NCBI RefSeq assembly: GCF_040739495.1 | Contig: NZ_CP145263.1 | Span: forward strand, 1 to 64,000 | Reading direction: 5' to 3' | Source of the DNA: Staphylococcus capitis subsp. capitis | GTDB lineage: Bacteria; Bacillota; Bacilli; Staphylococcales; Staphylococcaceae | Length of the DNA stretch: 64,000 nucleotides | Shown here: positions 1 to 15,400 of the stretch, piece after piece | Layout of the letters: each line of letters opens with the position of its first letter | How positions within the stretch are numbered: position 1 is the stretch's first letter | Translations under genes and position numbers: made by a program | The notes under the pieces: model-generated | Databases searched by the model: none | Told to the model about the DNA's origin: nothing | Seen by the model: only the letters and a program-made list of their open reading frames with translations

Positions 1-1356
1 ATGTCAGAGAAAGAAATTTGGGACAAAGTTTTAGAACTTGCTCAAGAAAGAATTTCACATACCAGTTATCATACGTTTATTAAAGATACTCAACTCTATT
101 CACTTAAAAATGACGAAGCCATTATTTTAACGAGCCTATCTTTTAATGCGAATTGGCTTAATCAAAAATACTCTGAAATAATGCAAGCTATTATATATGA
201 TGTCATTGGTTATGAAGTGAAACCGCTATTTATTACTGAAGATGAACTCGCCGACTATAACAATGGTGCATCTAATGAACCTCAAGAACCACAAACGTCA
301 ACATCTACAATTGAAGATAATGATGGTGGTAAAGAACAATTTAATATTCATAACACATTCGATACATTTGTTATTGGTCCAGGGAACCGCTTCCCACATG
401 CTGCAAGTTTAGCTGTAGCTGAAGCCCCAGCTGAAGCTTATAACCCATTATTCATTTATGGGGGCGTAGGTTTAGGTAAAACACACTTGATGCATGCGAT
501 TGGTCATCATGTTCTTAGTAATCAACCTAGTGCTAAAGTGATTTACACATCTAGTGAGAAATTTACTAACGAATTTATCAAATCTATTCGTGATAATGAG
601 ACTGAAGCTTTCCGTGAGAAGTATCGAAACATCGATGTATTACTTATAGATGATATTCAATTCATTCAAAATAAAGAACAGACGCAAGAAGAATTCTTCC
701 ATACATTTAATGAATTACATCAAAACAATAAGCAAATAGTTATTTCAAGTGATCGTCCACCTAAAGAAATTGCTAAATTAGAAGATCGATTACGTTCACG
801 TTTCGAGTGGGGATTAATCGTTGACATTACACCACCTGATTACGAAACAAGAATGGCGATATTACAAAAGAAAATTGAAGAAGAAAACCTTGATATACCA
901 CCAGAAGCGCTTAATTATATTGCCAATCAAATCCAGTCAAATATTCGTGAACTTGAAGGTGCACTCACTAGACTTTTAGCTTACTCCAAACTTCAAGGCA
1001 AACCGATAACTACAGAATTAGCTGCTGAAGCTCTAAAAGATATTATTCAAGCACCTAAATCCAAAAAGATTACAATTCAAGATATTCAAAAAGTCGTTGG
1101 TCAATATTATAGTGTACGCATTGAGGATTTCAGTGCTAAAAAACGTACTAAATCTATTGCATATCCGCGTCAAATTGCTATGTATCTATCCCGTGAATTG
1201 ACTGATTTCTCACTACCAAAAATTGGAGAAGAATTTGGTGGACGAGATCATACCACTGTCATTCATGCACATGAAAAGATAGCTAACGACATCAAAGCAG
1301 ACCCTACTTTTAAACAAGAAATCGAAAACTTAGAAAAAGAAATTAGAAATCAGTAA
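1..1356 (+). CDS. dnaA: Chromosomal replication initiator DnaA
   Basis: DnaA is the ATP-dependent initiator that binds 9-mer boxes at oriC, melts the origin and loads DnaB. The 451-residue protein has the usual order: an N-terminal interaction domain (about 1-80), a variable acidic linker (about 80-115), an AAA+ domain with Walker [10 protein letters not shown] and Walker B LLIDDIQF, and a C-terminal helix-turn-helix with the DnaA signature [11 protein letters not shown]. The window begins exactly at its ATG, so the upstream promoter and any DnaA boxes before it are not visible. dnaN follows after a gap holding DnaA boxes, the usual arrangement in Firmicutes. Identification is certain. Confidence 0.99.
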   Translation: MSEKEIWDKVLELAQERISHTSYHTFIKDTQLYSLKNDEAIILTSLSFNANWLNQKYSEIMQAIIYDVIGYEVKPLFITEDELADYNNGASNEPQEPQTSTSTIEDNDGGKEQFNIHNTFDTFVIGPGNRFPHAASLAVAEAPAEAYNPLFIYGGVGLGKTHLMHAIGHHVLSNQPSAKVIYTSSEKFTNEFIKSIRDNETEAFREKYRNIDVLLIDDIQFIQNKEQTQEEFFHTFNELHQNNKQIVISSDRPPKEIAKLEDRLRSRFEWGLIVDITPPDYETRMAILQKKIEEENLDIPPEALNYIANQIQSNIRELEGALTRLLAYSKLQGKPITTELAAEALKDIIQAPKSKKITIQDIQKVVGQYYSVRIEDFSAKKRTKSIAYPRQIAMYLSRELTDFSLPKIGEEFGGRDHTTVIHAHEKIANDIKADPTFKQEIENLEKEIRNQ

Positions 1357-1665
1357 CGGGAAATAACAAAATAAGTCTTATACTCTAAGCAACTAGATTT
1401 AAAAAGATAAATTTCGGGAATAATTACAATGAAAAAGAAGTAAATAATTTTCTCAAAATAAGAGGGTTAAGAAGTGGATAAAGCAAAGAATTGTGGATAA
1501 TGTTTAAAAGTAATACACAGCATACACAGTTTATCCACATGTGCATAACTTTGCTATTTCGGACATTTATGGACTTATCCACCAATCCACAGTCCCTACT
1601 ACTATTACTATGAATTTAAAACCTATATAATTATATATAAACGACTGGAAGGAGTTTAGAAATTA
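1357..1665. other. Replication origin region with DnaA boxes (dnaA-dnaN intergenic)
   Basis: This gap has perfect TTATCCACA DnaA boxes at 1531-1539 and, reversed, at 1492-1500. One-mismatch boxes lie at 1473-1481 (reverse) and 1575-1583 (TTATCCACC). AT-rich sequence at about 1590-1640 could be the unwinding element. The dnaN ribosome site GGAAGGAG is at about 1647-1654. In Firmicutes oriC is usually split between the regions before and after dnaA; only the downstream half is present here. Confidence 0.85.
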
Positions 1666-2799
1666 ATGATGGAATTCACAATTAAAAGAGATTATTTTAT
1701 TAATCAACTTAATGACACATTAAAAGCAATTTCACCTAGAACAACATTACCAATTTTAACTGGTATCAAAATTGATGCTAAAGATAATGAAGTGATTTTA
1801 ACTGGTTCAGACTCAGAAATCTCAATTGAAATTACAATTCCTAAACAAGTTGACGGTGAGGACATCGTTGAAATCTCAGAAACAGGATCAGTAGTACTCC
1901 CTGGTCGTTTCTTCGTAGATATCATCAAAAAGTTACCTGGTAAAGATGTTAAATTATCTACAAATGAACAGTTCCAAACATTGATTACTTCAGGACATTC
2001 AGAATTTAACTTAAGTGGATTAGATCCAGATCAATATCCATTATTACCTGAAGTATCAAGAGATGACGCAATTCAATTATCAGTTAAAGTAATTAAAAAC
2101 ATCATTGCTCAAACAAATTTTGCAGTGTCCACCTCAGAAACACGCCCAGTGTTAACTGGTGTGAACTGGCTTATACAAGATAATGAATTAATATGCACTG
2201 CTACTGACTCACACCGCTTGGCTGTAAGAAAGTTACAATTGGAAGATACTTCTGAAAATAAAAATGTCATCATTCCAGGTAAAGCTTTATCAGAATTAAA
2301 TAAAATTATGAGTGATAGTGACGAAGATATTGATATCTTCTTTGCATCAAACCAAGTTCTATTTAGAGTAGGAAACGTTAACTTTATCTCTCGTTTACTT
2401 GAAGGTCATTATCCAGATACAACGCGTCTATTCCCAGAAAACTATGAAATTAAGTTAGGCATCAATAACGGTGACTTCTATCATGCTATCGATCGTGCAT
2501 CTCTTTTAGCACGTGAAGGTGGAAATAATGTTATTAAATTGAGCACTGGAAATGAGTTAGTAGAATTATCATCAACATCACCAGAAATTGGTACAGTAAA
2601 AGAAGAAGTAACTGCAAATGATGTTGAAGGTGGAAACTTAAAAATTTCATTCAACTCTAAATACATGATGGATGCTCTAAAAGCCATCGATAATGATGAA
2701 GTTGAAGTAGAATTCTTTGGAACAATGAAACCATTTATTTTGAAACCGAAAGATGACGATTCAGTAACTCAATTGATTTTACCAATTAGAACTTATTAG
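1666..2799 (+). CDS. dnaN: DNA polymerase III beta subunit (sliding clamp)
   Basis: This is the ring-shaped processivity clamp that tethers DNA polymerase III and other partners to DNA. The 377-residue length and three similar clamp domains fit the family, and the C-terminus LILPIRTY is the conserved beta-clamp end. Two adjacent ATG codons (1666 and 1669) can serve as start; the GGAAGGAG site upstream does not decide between them. The gene sits between the origin region and a terminator, and is likely co-transcribed with dnaA to some degree as in relatives. Confidence 0.99.
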   Translation: MMEFTIKRDYFINQLNDTLKAISPRTTLPILTGIKIDAKDNEVILTGSDSEISIEITIPKQVDGEDIVEISETGSVVLPGRFFVDIIKKLPGKDVKLSTNEQFQTLITSGHSEFNLSGLDPDQYPLLPEVSRDDAIQLSVKVIKNIIAQTNFAVSTSETRPVLTGVNWLIQDNELICTATDSHRLAVRKLQLEDTSENKNVIIPGKALSELNKIMSDSDEDIDIFFASNQVLFRVGNVNFISRLLEGHYPDTTRLFPENYEIKLGINNGDFYHAIDRASLLAREGGNNVIKLSTGNELVELSSTSPEIGTVKEEVTANDVEGGNLKISFNSKYMMDALKAIDNDEVEVEFFGTMKPFILKPKDDDSVTQLILPIRTY

Positions 2800-2851
2800 T
2801 TAGACTTTAAGAATTAAAACATAAAAATTTAATAATGCTATAATGAGTTTG

Positions 2852-2880
2852 GAGATTGTCACTTAGACAATCTCTTTTTA
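2852..2880 (+). terminator. Rho-independent terminator after dnaN
   Basis: A perfect 9-bp stem (GAGATTGTC at 2852-2860 with GACAATCTC at 2866-2874) with a 5-nt loop is followed by a T-run. The remaining ~300 bases up to yaaA are AT-rich with no convincing ORF. A TATAAT-like element near 3142 probably serves the next operon. Confidence 0.85.
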
Positions 2881-3182
2881 GTTACTTTAAATTCATTTTA
2901 AAGATACTGAGAGGCATTTTAAGAAACATCAATAAATTTTTTAGGGTAAACATCCTATTTGTTAAAATTAAGTAAAATACCCCTTTAAATTTAAATTAGA
3001 GAAGCATACACAATTAAAATATGATGTCTCTTAAAACTAAAAAAATTTACCAAGTAGATTGCAGATTTTGAAAAATAAAAATATATATCAAAGTAAACGA
3101 TTTCATTCTTTATTTTAAATGAAATCTAAGGCAAAAAAAGGTATAATATATTAATGACACATAAAGAAATGGAGTGATAATT

Positions 3183-3415
3183 TTGGTTCAAGAAGTTGTT
3201 GTAGAAGGAAACATAACTTTAGGTCAATTTCTTAAAACTGAAGGCATTATTGAATCTGGTGGACAAGCTAAATGGTTCCTCCAAGATTTCGAAGTTTTAA
3301 TAAACGGCCAACGTGAGACACGTCGCGGGAAGAAATTAGAACATAACGACCGAATTGATATCACAGAATTACCTGAAGATACTGGTTCTTTTCTAATCAT
3401 CCATCAAGGTGAACA

Positions 3416-3419
<4 letters not shown>
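3183..3419 (+). CDS. yaaA: S4-domain RNA-binding protein YaaA
   Basis: A small protein of about 78 residues consisting of one S4-like RNA-binding domain ([20 protein letters not shown], then [15 protein letters not shown]). The family lies between dnaN and recF in Firmicutes, and its exact role is not settled. I chose the TTG at 3183 because GGAG at 3171-3174 is then 8 bases upstream; the in-frame GTG at 3174 overlaps that site. The stop overlaps the recF start by four bases (ATGA), so the two genes are translationally coupled. Confidence 0.9.
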
Positions 3420-6473
<3,054 letters not shown>

Positions 6474-6509
6474 GCATTATGAATTGAACTTTTGAAGGAG
6501 GATATCTTG

Positions 6510-9182
6510 ATGGCTGAATTACCTCAATCAAGAATTAATGAACGAAATATAACCAGTGAAATGCGTGAATCATTCTTAGACTATGCCATGAGTGTTATCG
6601 TGTCACGTGCATTACCTGATGTTAGAGATGGTTTAAAGCCAGTGCACCGTCGTATATTATATGGTCTGAATGAACAAGGTATGACACCAGATAAACCATA
6701 TAAGAAATCTGCACGTATTGTTGGGGACGTTATGGGTAAATATCACCCTCATGGTGACTCTTCAATTTACGAAGCCATGGTAAGAATGGCACAAGACTTC
6801 AGTTACCGTTATCCTCTTGTAGATGGTCAAGGTAACTTTGGTTCTATGGATGGTGATGGCGCAGCAGCAATGCGTTATACCGAAGCACGTATGACTAAGA
6901 TTACGTTAGAACTTTTACGTGATATCAACAAAGATACAATTGATTTTATCGACAACTATGATGGTAATGAAAGAGAGCCGTCAGTCTTACCTGCACGTTT
7001 CCCAAACCTTTTAGTTAACGGTGCTGCAGGGATTGCCGTAGGTATGGCTACTAATATTCCTCCTCACAATTTAACAGAAGTCATTGATGGTGTATTAAGT
7101 TTAAGTAAGAATCCTGATATCACGATCAATGAATTGATGGAAGATATTCAAGGTCCTGAATTTCCAACAGCAGGTCTTATTTTAGGAAAAAGTGGTATCC
7201 GTCGTGCATATGAAACAGGTCGTGGTTCTATCCAAATGCGTTCACGTGCAGAGATTGAAGAACGCGGTGGTGGACGTCAACGTATCGTAGTAACTGAAAT
7301 ACCATTCCAAGTTAATAAAGCACGTATGATTGAGAAAATTGCTGAACTTGTTAGAGATAAAAAAATCGATGGTATTACCGACTTACGAGATGAAACAAGT
7401 TTACGTACAGGTGTTAGAATCGTTATTGACGTACGTAAAGATGCGAATGCAAGCGTTATTCTTAACAACTTATACAAACAAACACCGTTACAAACATCAT
7501 TCGGTGTAAATATGATTGCCTTAGTTAATGGCAGACCTAAGTTAATTAACTTAAAAGAAGCATTAATTCACTACTTAGAGCATCAAAAAACAGTTGTAAG
7601 ACGACGCACTGAGTACAATTTAAGAAAAGCTAAAGACCGTGCGCATATTCTAGAAGGTTTAAGAATAGCTCTAGATCATATTGATGAAATTATCACGACA
7701 ATTCGTGAATCAGAAACAGATAAAATCGCGATGGAAAGCTTACAAGAACGCTTTAAGCTATCCGAACGTCAAGCACAAGCTATCTTGGATATGCGTTTAA
7801 GACGTTTAACAGGTTTAGAACGCGATAAGATTGAATCTGAATATAATGAATTACTTGAATACATTAAAGAATTAGAAGAAATTCTAGCTGATGAAGAAGT
7901 ATTATTACAATTGGTTCGTGATGAACTTTCTGAAATCAAAGAACGATTTGGAGATGAACGTCGTACTGAAATTCAATTAGGTGGATTAGACGATATTGAA
8001 GATGAAGATTTAATCCCAGAAGAACAAATTGTAATTACTTTAAGTCATAATAATTACATTAAACGATTACCTGTTTCTACATATCGTTCACAAAACCGTG
8101 GCGGACGAGGTGTACAAGGTATGAACACACTTGAAGAAGATTTCGTGAGTCAGTTAGTTACTTTAAGTACACACGATAACGTGCTCTTCTTCACAAATAA
8201 AGGTCGAGTATATAAACTCAAAGGTTATGAAGTTCCTGAGTTATCTCGTCAATCTAAAGGTATCCCAGTCGTGAACGCGATAGAACTTGAGAATGACGAA
8301 ACGATAAGTACGATGATTGCGGTTAAAGATCTTGAAAGTGAAGAACATTACCTTGTATTTGCTACAAAACGAGGTATTGTTAAACGTTCAGCGTTAAGTA
8401 ATTTCTCACGTATTAATAAGAACGGTAAAATCGCAATAGGCTTCAAAGAAGACGATGAACTAATAGCCGTACGCTTAACAACTGGTAATGAAGATATACT
8501 TATCGGTACATCGCATGCATCACTTATTCGCTTCCCTGAATCTGCCTTACGTCCTTTAGGTCGTACAGCAGCAGGTGTGAAAGGTATCACACTACGTGAG
8601 GGCGACGTGGTTGTAGGTTTAGACGTGGCTCACGCAGAAAGTGAAGATGAAGTTCTAGTTGTTACTGAAAATGGCTACGGTAAACGTACGCCAGTAGATG
8701 AATACCGATTATCTAATCGTGGTGGTAAAGGTATTAAAACAGCAACAATTACTGAACGTAACGGTAATATCGTTTGTATCACAACAGTTACTGGTGAAGA
8801 AGACTTAATGGTTGTTACCAATGCAGGTGTAATCATTCGCTTAGATGTGGAAGATATCTCTCAAAATGGTCGTGCTGCACAAGGTGTACGTCTAATGAGA
8901 TTAGGAGAAGGCCAATTTGTTTCAACAGTTGCTAAAGTTAAAGAGGAAGAAGATAATCAAGCAGACGCAGATGATACTGATGCGAGCGAGACAGCAACTG
9001 AAGAAGTTATTGATGACCAAACAACTGGTAATGCTATTCATACAGAAGAAGCCGAAGATGTAACTAATGAAGAAACAGATGATAACGCTAATGATGATAG
9101 AATCGATGTTCGACAAGACTTTATGGATCGTGTAAATGAAGATATTGAAAGTGCTTCAGACGACGATGATGACAACGAATAA
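6510..9182 (+). CDS. gyrA: DNA gyrase subunit A
   Basis: GyrA is the DNA-cleaving and rejoining subunit of gyrase. The 890-residue protein has the catalytic tyrosine in [11 protein letters not shown] and the C-terminal beta-pinwheel with the GyrA box QNRGGRG. The quinolone-resistance region reads [12 protein letters not shown], with the susceptible-type Ser84, Ser85 and Glu88. I start at ATG 6510, preceded by GAAGGAGG; the earlier in-frame ATG at 6492 precedes the ribosome site and is not needed. The C-terminus is a long acidic tail rich in Asp, Glu and Asn, as in other staphylococci. Confidence 0.99.
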   Translation: MAELPQSRINERNITSEMRESFLDYAMSVIVSRALPDVRDGLKPVHRRILYGLNEQGMTPDKPYKKSARIVGDVMGKYHPHGDSSIYEAMVRMAQDFSYRYPLVDGQGNFGSMDGDGAAAMRYTEARMTKITLELLRDINKDTIDFIDNYDGNEREPSVLPARFPNLLVNGAAGIAVGMATNIPPHNLTEVIDGVLSLSKNPDITINELMEDIQGPEFPTAGLILGKSGIRRAYETGRGSIQMRSRAEIEERGGGRQRIVVTEIPFQVNKARMIEKIAELVRDKKIDGITDLRDETSLRTGVRIVIDVRKDANASVILNNLYKQTPLQTSFGVNMIALVNGRPKLINLKEALIHYLEHQKTVVRRRTEYNLRKAKDRAHILEGLRIALDHIDEIITTIRESETDKIAMESLQERFKLSERQAQAILDMRLRRLTGLERDKIESEYNELLEYIKELEEILADEEVLLQLVRDELSEIKERFGDERRTEIQLGGLDDIEDEDLIPEEQIVITLSHNNYIKRLPVSTYRSQNRGGRGVQGMNTLEEDFVSQLVTLSTHDNVLFFTNKGRVYKLKGYEVPELSRQSKGIPVVNAIELENDETISTMIAVKDLESEEHYLVFATKRGIVKRSALSNFSRINKNGKIAIGFKEDDELIAVRLTTGNEDILIGTSHASLIRFPESALRPLGRTAAGVKGITLREGDVVVGLDVAHAESEDEVLVVTENGYGKRTPVDEYRLSNRGGKGIKTATITERNGNIVCITTVTGEEDLMVVTNAGVIIRLDVEDISQNGRAAQGVRLMRLGEGQFVSTVAKVKEEEDNQADADDTDASETATEEVIDDQTTGNAIHTEEAEDVTNEETDDNANDDRIDVRQDFMDRVNEDIESASDDDDDNE

Positions 9183-9194
9183 TAGATATCAAAG

Positions 9195-9262
9195 CAGGTT
9201 CTCGCTATATAGTGAGAACCTGTTAATTTTTAGACTACCCTGCTTGAGGGTAGTCTTTTTTA
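9195..9262 (+). terminator. Double terminator after gyrA
   Basis: Two hairpins in a row. The first pairs CAGGTTCTC (9195-9203) with GAGAACCTG (9214-9222). The second pairs GACTACCC (9233-9240) with GGGTAGTC (9248-9255) and is followed by a T-run. Confidence 0.85.
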
Positions 9263-9322
9263 TTATAAAAAAAGCACACCAGCAATAGGTATTCACAATA
9301 AGTGAACGCCATTAAGGTGTGC
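9262..9322 (-). terminator. Terminator for nnrD (minus strand)
   Basis: On the minus strand GCACACC (9322-9316) pairs with GGTGTGC (9280-9274) across a long loop, followed by a T-run. It lies just past the nnrD stop and faces the gyrA terminators. Confidence 0.65.
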
Positions 9323-9359
9323 ATCGTAAATAGAATTTAATATATAACGTGTCTATAAC

Positions 9360-10172
9360 TTAACCTTCTAATTGTTTCATAACATAAGGAATTTCACTGA
9401 TTAAACGAGAAGGTGGTACGACATACATAGACTCAGATAATTTCTCTCCAATATAACTATGTGTGTAAGTCGCACTTGTAACAGCATCTTTAAGACTATC
9501 AAATTGACCAACGAAGCTTGTAATCATACCAGCAAGTGTATCTCCCATACCACCAGTAGCCATTGCTGGTGTACCGATAGATAATTTGTAAGCATCATCT
9601 TTAAAGTAAATTTCAGTACCATGTTGTTTTAATACAACTGTAGCACCTAAGTTATTAACAGCTTCACGATTACGTTCATATGTTTGTTCTTCGATAGGAA
9701 TGCCACTTAAACGTTCCCATTCTTTTTGATGAGGAGTGAAAATCACACGACATGTAGGAATTTGAGGTTTCAATTTACTAAATATAGTAATTGCATCTCC
9801 ATCTACAATAAGATTTTGGTGTGGTTGAATATTTTGTAGTAAAAACGTAATTGCATTATTACCTTTAAAGTCCACACCTAATCCAGGCCCGATTAAGATA
9901 CTATCGGTAGCTTCGATCATTTTAGTTAGCATCTTTGTATCATTGATATCAATCACCATTGCTTCAGGGCAACGTGAATGTAATGCTGCATGATTATTAG
10001 GATGTGTTGCGACTGTAATTAATCCACTACCACTATAAACGCATGCGCGCGCAGCAAGCATAATTGCGCCACCCATATTGGCAGAACCACCAATTAATAA
10101 AATCTTACCATAATCGCCTTTATGCGTTTCATCTTTTCTTATAGGAATGTTAACTGTATCTAACGTTTCCAT
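9360..10172 (-). CDS. nnrD: ADP-dependent NAD(P)H-hydrate dehydratase
   Basis: This enzyme repairs hydrated NAD(P)H by ADP-dependent dehydration. The 270-residue protein has the ribokinase-like fold motifs GDYGKILLIGGSANMGGA, SILIGPGLG, FTPHQKEW and ATGGMGDTLAG. It is the stand-alone dehydratase (no fused epimerase half), as usual in Firmicutes. The start at 10172 (protein beginning METLDTVN) is preceded by GGAGG; an upstream in-frame ATG at 10226 has no such support. The gene is divergent from hutH. Confidence 0.93.
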   Translation of the reverse strand: METLDTVNIPIRKDETHKGDYGKILLIGGSANMGGAIMLAARACVYSGSGLITVATHPNNHAALHSRCPEAMVIDINDTKMLTKMIEATDSILIGPGLGVDFKGNNAITFLLQNIQPHQNLIVDGDAITIFSKLKPQIPTCRVIFTPHQKEWERLSGIPIEEQTYERNREAVNNLGATVVLKQHGTEIYFKDDAYKLSIGTPAMATGGMGDTLAGMITSFVGQFDSLKDAVTSATYTHSYIGEKLSESMYVVPPSRLISEIPYVMKQLEG

Positions 10173-10530
10173 AATGACATAACCTCCGTTAAAAAACTCA
10201 CTTCTCGTATATCGTACACAAGACATCCGACCGTCTTAAATTTCACTTTATAAATTGTTGTGTACATCCATTTTTTAGAAATTAAAGTCCTTTAAAATTG
10301 CCCAATCTCTTTTAAATACAATAGAAAATACTATACCTGTAATACTCTTTAGTCAATAGCTATTTTAGAAATTTAATAATGAATACCTCTATCCTCACAA
10401 AATATCAAAAATACCATTTCCATCTACCTTATTAAAATAATAAATAATAATATTCCTATTTCTTTAACCTGTTAAATTATTACATTGATAATGCATTATA
10501 AAAAGTGCAAAAAGTGTTGTTAATATAAAA

Positions 10531-10545
10531 ATGAAAACGTATACT
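10531..10545 (+). promoter_or_regulatory. CcpA cre site upstream of hutH
   Basis: ATGAAAACGTATACT matches every position of the WTGNAANCGNWWNCW catabolite-responsive element consensus. It lies 42 bases before the hutH start, where bound CcpA would repress transcription. The rest of the 10173-10587 gap is AT-rich with no ORF of interest. Confidence 0.8.
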
Positions 10546-10587
10546 TTCCTGTAATGGGGTTAAAATTTAAACAAAGGGGTTGTTTAT

Positions 10588-12093
10588 ATGACATTAATTT
10601 TAGATGGAGAGGCTTTGACTATTAAGGAAATTAAGACGTTTTTAAGCCAAGACTTACAAATTGATATTTCAGAGGATGCCATTGAACGAGTGACGAAAAG
10701 TCGCCAAGTCGTTGAACGTATCATACAGAATAAAGAAACAATCTATGGTATCACAACTGGATTCGGTCTATTTAGTGATGTTTTAATCGATCCAGGTCAA
10801 TATAACGAATTACAAGTCAATCTCATTCGTTCACATGCATGTGGTATCGGGAAACCATTTTCAGAAGAAGTGGCATTAGTCATGATGGTGTTGCGCTTAA
10901 ATACATTATTGAAGGGGCATTCAGGTGCGACACTTGAGTTAGTTGAACAATTAAAATTCTTCATTAACGAACGTATTATTCCAGTGATTCCGCAACAAGG
11001 TTCATTAGGGGCATCAGGGGATTTAGCGCCTCTATCACATCTTGCACTTGCACTCATTGGTGAGGGTGACGTTTATTATAACAATGAACAAGTTGACAGT
11101 CGCTACGTCCTTAATGAGTTAGGTCGTGAACCGTTAAAACTACAAGCTAAGGAAGGCTTGGCACTTATCAATGGGACACAAGCAATGACAGCTCAAGGTG
11201 TGATTAATTTCATTGAAGCGGAGGATTTAGGTTATCAAGTGGAATGGATTGCTTCACTCACGCATCAAGCTTTAAACGGTATTACAGATGCGTATAATCA
11301 TAACGTGCACAAAGTCCGGAATATTAAAGAACAAGTAGATGTGGCAGCACGCATGCTTAACTGGCTTGAAGATTCACAGCTTACGACACGCCAAGCTGAA
11401 TTACGAGTGCAGGACGCTTATAGTTTACGTTGTATTCCTCAAATCCATGGTGCAAGTTTCCAAGTATTCAATTATGTAAGAGAAAAATTAGAATTTGAGA
11501 TGAATGCAGCTAATGATAATCCTCTTATCTTCGATGAGGATGATGAAACATTAGTGATTTCAGGTGGTAACTTCCACGGTCAACCAGTCGCACTTGCATT
11601 AGACCATCTAAAATTAGGCGTGAGTGAATTAGCAAATGTTGCAGAGCGACGTCTAGAACGTTTGATTAATCCTCAATTAAATGGAGATTTACCTGCATTT
11701 TTAAGTCCTGAGCCAGGGTTACAAAGTGGCGCTATGATTATGCAATATGCTGCTGCAAGCCTTGGCTCTGAAAATAAAACCCTCGCACATCCAGCGAGTG
11801 TAGATTCAATTCCATCTTCAGCAAATCAAGAAGATCATGTATCAATGGGCACAATTGCTTCAAGACACGGTTACCAAATGATTGAGAATACACGTCGTGT
11901 GATTGCGATTGAATGTGTCATCGCATTGCAAGCTGTGGAATTAAAAGGCGTAGATAAATTATCTCCTAAAACACGTGAAAAATATGAAGAATATCGTAAA
12001 ATTGTGCCTTCAATCAATCAAGATCGACAATTCCACAAAGATATCGAAGCGGTAGCACAGTATCTAAAAGATGATGCTTATCACAGAGCATAA
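10588..12093 (+). CDS. hutH: Histidine ammonia-lyase
   Basis: HutH deaminates L-histidine to urocanate, the first step of histidine degradation. The 501-residue protein contains the Ala-Ser-Gly triad ([14 protein letters not shown], about residue 143) that cyclises to the MIO cofactor, and the family segments NGTQAM and NDNPL. A strong AAAGGGG site precedes the ATG. It is monocistronic here, with other hut genes elsewhere. A perfect cre site upstream suggests repression when a good carbon source is present. Confidence 0.97.
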   Translation: MTLILDGEALTIKEIKTFLSQDLQIDISEDAIERVTKSRQVVERIIQNKETIYGITTGFGLFSDVLIDPGQYNELQVNLIRSHACGIGKPFSEEVALVMMVLRLNTLLKGHSGATLELVEQLKFFINERIIPVIPQQGSLGASGDLAPLSHLALALIGEGDVYYNNEQVDSRYVLNELGREPLKLQAKEGLALINGTQAMTAQGVINFIEAEDLGYQVEWIASLTHQALNGITDAYNHNVHKVRNIKEQVDVAARMLNWLEDSQLTTRQAELRVQDAYSLRCIPQIHGASFQVFNYVREKLEFEMNAANDNPLIFDEDDETLVISGGNFHGQPVALALDHLKLGVSELANVAERRLERLINPQLNGDLPAFLSPEPGLQSGAMIMQYAAASLGSENKTLAHPASVDSIPSSANQEDHVSMGTIASRHGYQMIENTRRVIAIECVIALQAVELKGVDKLSPKTREKYEEYRKIVPSINQDRQFHKDIEAVAQYLKDDAYHRA

Positions 12094-12174
12094 ATACGAG
12101 GTAGTTTACACACATTTACATTTACTTGAAAAGTTCAAAAGACTTTGCTATATTAAAAATAACTTAATAAAACA

Positions 12175-13754
<1,580 letters not shown>

Positions 13755-13817
13755 TAACTTAAAAATAGGCTGAGTAATTACTACAATACAACGATGAATG
13801 ACTCAATTAATTATTTG

Positions 13818-13860
13818 AACTGTCGACAAGATCTTAACGATTTTGTCGACAGTTTTTTTG
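13818..13860 (+). terminator. Terminator after serS
   Basis: A strong 12-bp stem pairs AACTGTCGACAA (13818-13829) with TTGTCGACAGTT (13843-13854), followed by T residues. The remaining ~230 bases before azlC are AT-rich with no ORF seen. Confidence 0.9.
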
Positions 13861-14091
13861 TTGAATAGGGTAGGGGAAGAGAAATAATTCAACTTCAAAT
13901 CTTCAAAAATGATAGGGATGTCTAAAAGAAGAAACAAAATTCTGAAATTTTATAAATGTTGTAATTACAATGATTTTACTATGAGGTTTGTCTTACGTCG
14001 CACAAACCGTTGTCTAAAAAATATTGAACAACTTTTCCAAATATAATAGACTTATTTTACTATTTTAGAAAGTGGAATGGAGGCTGATCAA

Positions 14092-14778
14092 ATGACCCAT
14101 CTTTCATTTAAGCAAGGGGTAAAAGAATGTATTCCTACTTTATTTGAATACGCAGGAGTAGGTTTATCATTTGGTATCGTAGCAGCCTCTCAAAACTTTA
14201 GTATCTTAGAAATTATTTTATTATGTCTCATTATTTACGCCGGTGCCGCACAATTTATTGTTTGCGCTTTAGCGATTACAGGTACTCCAATATCTGCTAT
14301 CGTGCTGACCACACTTATCATTAACTCACGTATGTTTCTATTAAGTATGACTTTGGCACCTAATTATAAACAATATGGATTATGGAATAGGGTAGGTCTC
14401 GGTACATTATTAACCGATGAAACCTTCGGAGTTGCCATTACGCCATATATTAAAGGTGAAAAGATTAATGATCGTTGGCTTCATGGTCTTAATATCACAG
14501 CATATCTTTTTTGGACTATTTCGTGTGTGGCCGGCGCCCTTTTCGGCAAATATATTTCTAATCCTAATGCACTTGGATTAGACTATGCGATTACTGCAAT
14601 GTTCATTTTCCTAGGTATATCTCAATTTGAGTCAGTGAAGAAATCAAGATTTCGTATATATCATATTAATTATCTGTGTAATCACAATGATGCTTCTTTA
14701 AAGTTTAGTGATGCCTTCATATTTAGCAATATTAATAGCCGCAACATTCGCTGCAGCCTTAGGGGTGGTGATGGATAA
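14092..14778 (+). pseudogene. azlC: Branched-chain amino-acid exporter subunit AzlC, C-terminus disrupted
   Basis: AzlC with AzlD forms a branched-chain amino-acid exporter of the membrane. The first ~185 residues are normal AzlC (GVGLSFGIVAASQ, YAGAAQFI, TLIINSRMFLLS, TDETFGV). At about 14652-14664, in an AT dinucleotide stretch, the frame slips. From there the expected ending is read in the +1 frame (ILIICVITMMLL, then SLVMPSYLAILIAATF, ending GVVMDK just at the azlD start). That frame also has a TAA at about 14699. The open frame therefore ends in an unrelated, largely polar tail and lacks the last membrane segments. The start at 14092 follows GGAGG; 14077 is an in-frame alternative that overlaps that site. 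Confidence 0.8.
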
Positions 14779-15108
14779 ATGACAACAGATTTACACACAC
14801 TGATACTTATTATTTTATGTGGAATTGTAACGTTACTCATTCGAATTATTCCTTTTATGATGATATCTAGAGTTCATTTACCTGAAATTGTCGTTAAATG
14901 GCTTTCATTTATTCCTATCACATTATTTACCGCACTTGTCATTGATGGGGTCATACAACAACACGATAACACCTTTGGATATACGCTCAATTTGTCATAT
15001 ATTATTGCGATTATACCAACAGTTTTCCTTGCCATTTTCACACGTAGCCTTACTATCACAATAATTGGAGGTATTATTACTATCGCTTGTTTACGTTTAG
15101 TCTTTTAA
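14779..15108 (+). CDS. azlD: Branched-chain amino-acid exporter small subunit AzlD
   Basis: A 109-residue protein with several hydrophobic segments and the AzlD-type segment TLLIRIIPFMM, followed by membrane stretches to the C-terminus. AzlD partners AzlC. Its ATG overlaps the stop that the intact azlC frame would use (ATGA), so translation would normally be coupled. In this genome that coupling is likely lost because azlC is broken, although AzlD itself looks intact. Confidence 0.85.
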   Translation: MTTDLHTLILIILCGIVTLLIRIIPFMMISRVHLPEIVVKWLSFIPITLFTALVIDGVIQQHDNTFGYTLNLSYIIAIIPTVFLAIFTRSLTITIIGGIITIACLRLVF

Positions 15109-15240
15109 CTCCTGAAAATGACAGCAAAGTATTGAAGTCATAAACCATTTTAGTTAATATTATATTAATTAGAAAAATGCAGACTATTTAAGATTGAAAC
15201 TTAATCAACATCAATATACAAATCAATCCAACAAATCTTA

Positions 15241-15378
15241 TTTCGAGAAGCTGAGGGAATTGGCCCGACGATGCTTCAGCAACCGACTAATGATAGCACG
15301 GTGCTACAACCAACGAGAATCTCGAATGATAAGTACTGACCAGCTTCCTACTTTTTCATTTGAGTAGGAAGCTTTTTT
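15241..15378 (+). ncRNA. SAM-I riboswitch before metX
   Basis: The leader has the SAM-I (S-box) core: GAGAAGCTGAGGGAATTGGC, then GATGCTTCAGCAACC, the pseudoknot region, and a 3' P1 strand around CTCGAATGATAAG. It ends in a terminator pairing AGCTTCCTACT (15342-15352) with AGTAGGAAGCT (15363-15373) and a T-run. SAM binding should stop transcription of metX. Confidence 0.95.
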
Positions 15379-15400
15379 GTAAGAGGAGGTAGCGTTAACG

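Noticed and set aside
6510..9182. Quinolone-resistance mutation in gyrA
   Set aside because: Ser84, Ser85 and Glu88 are the susceptible-type residues.
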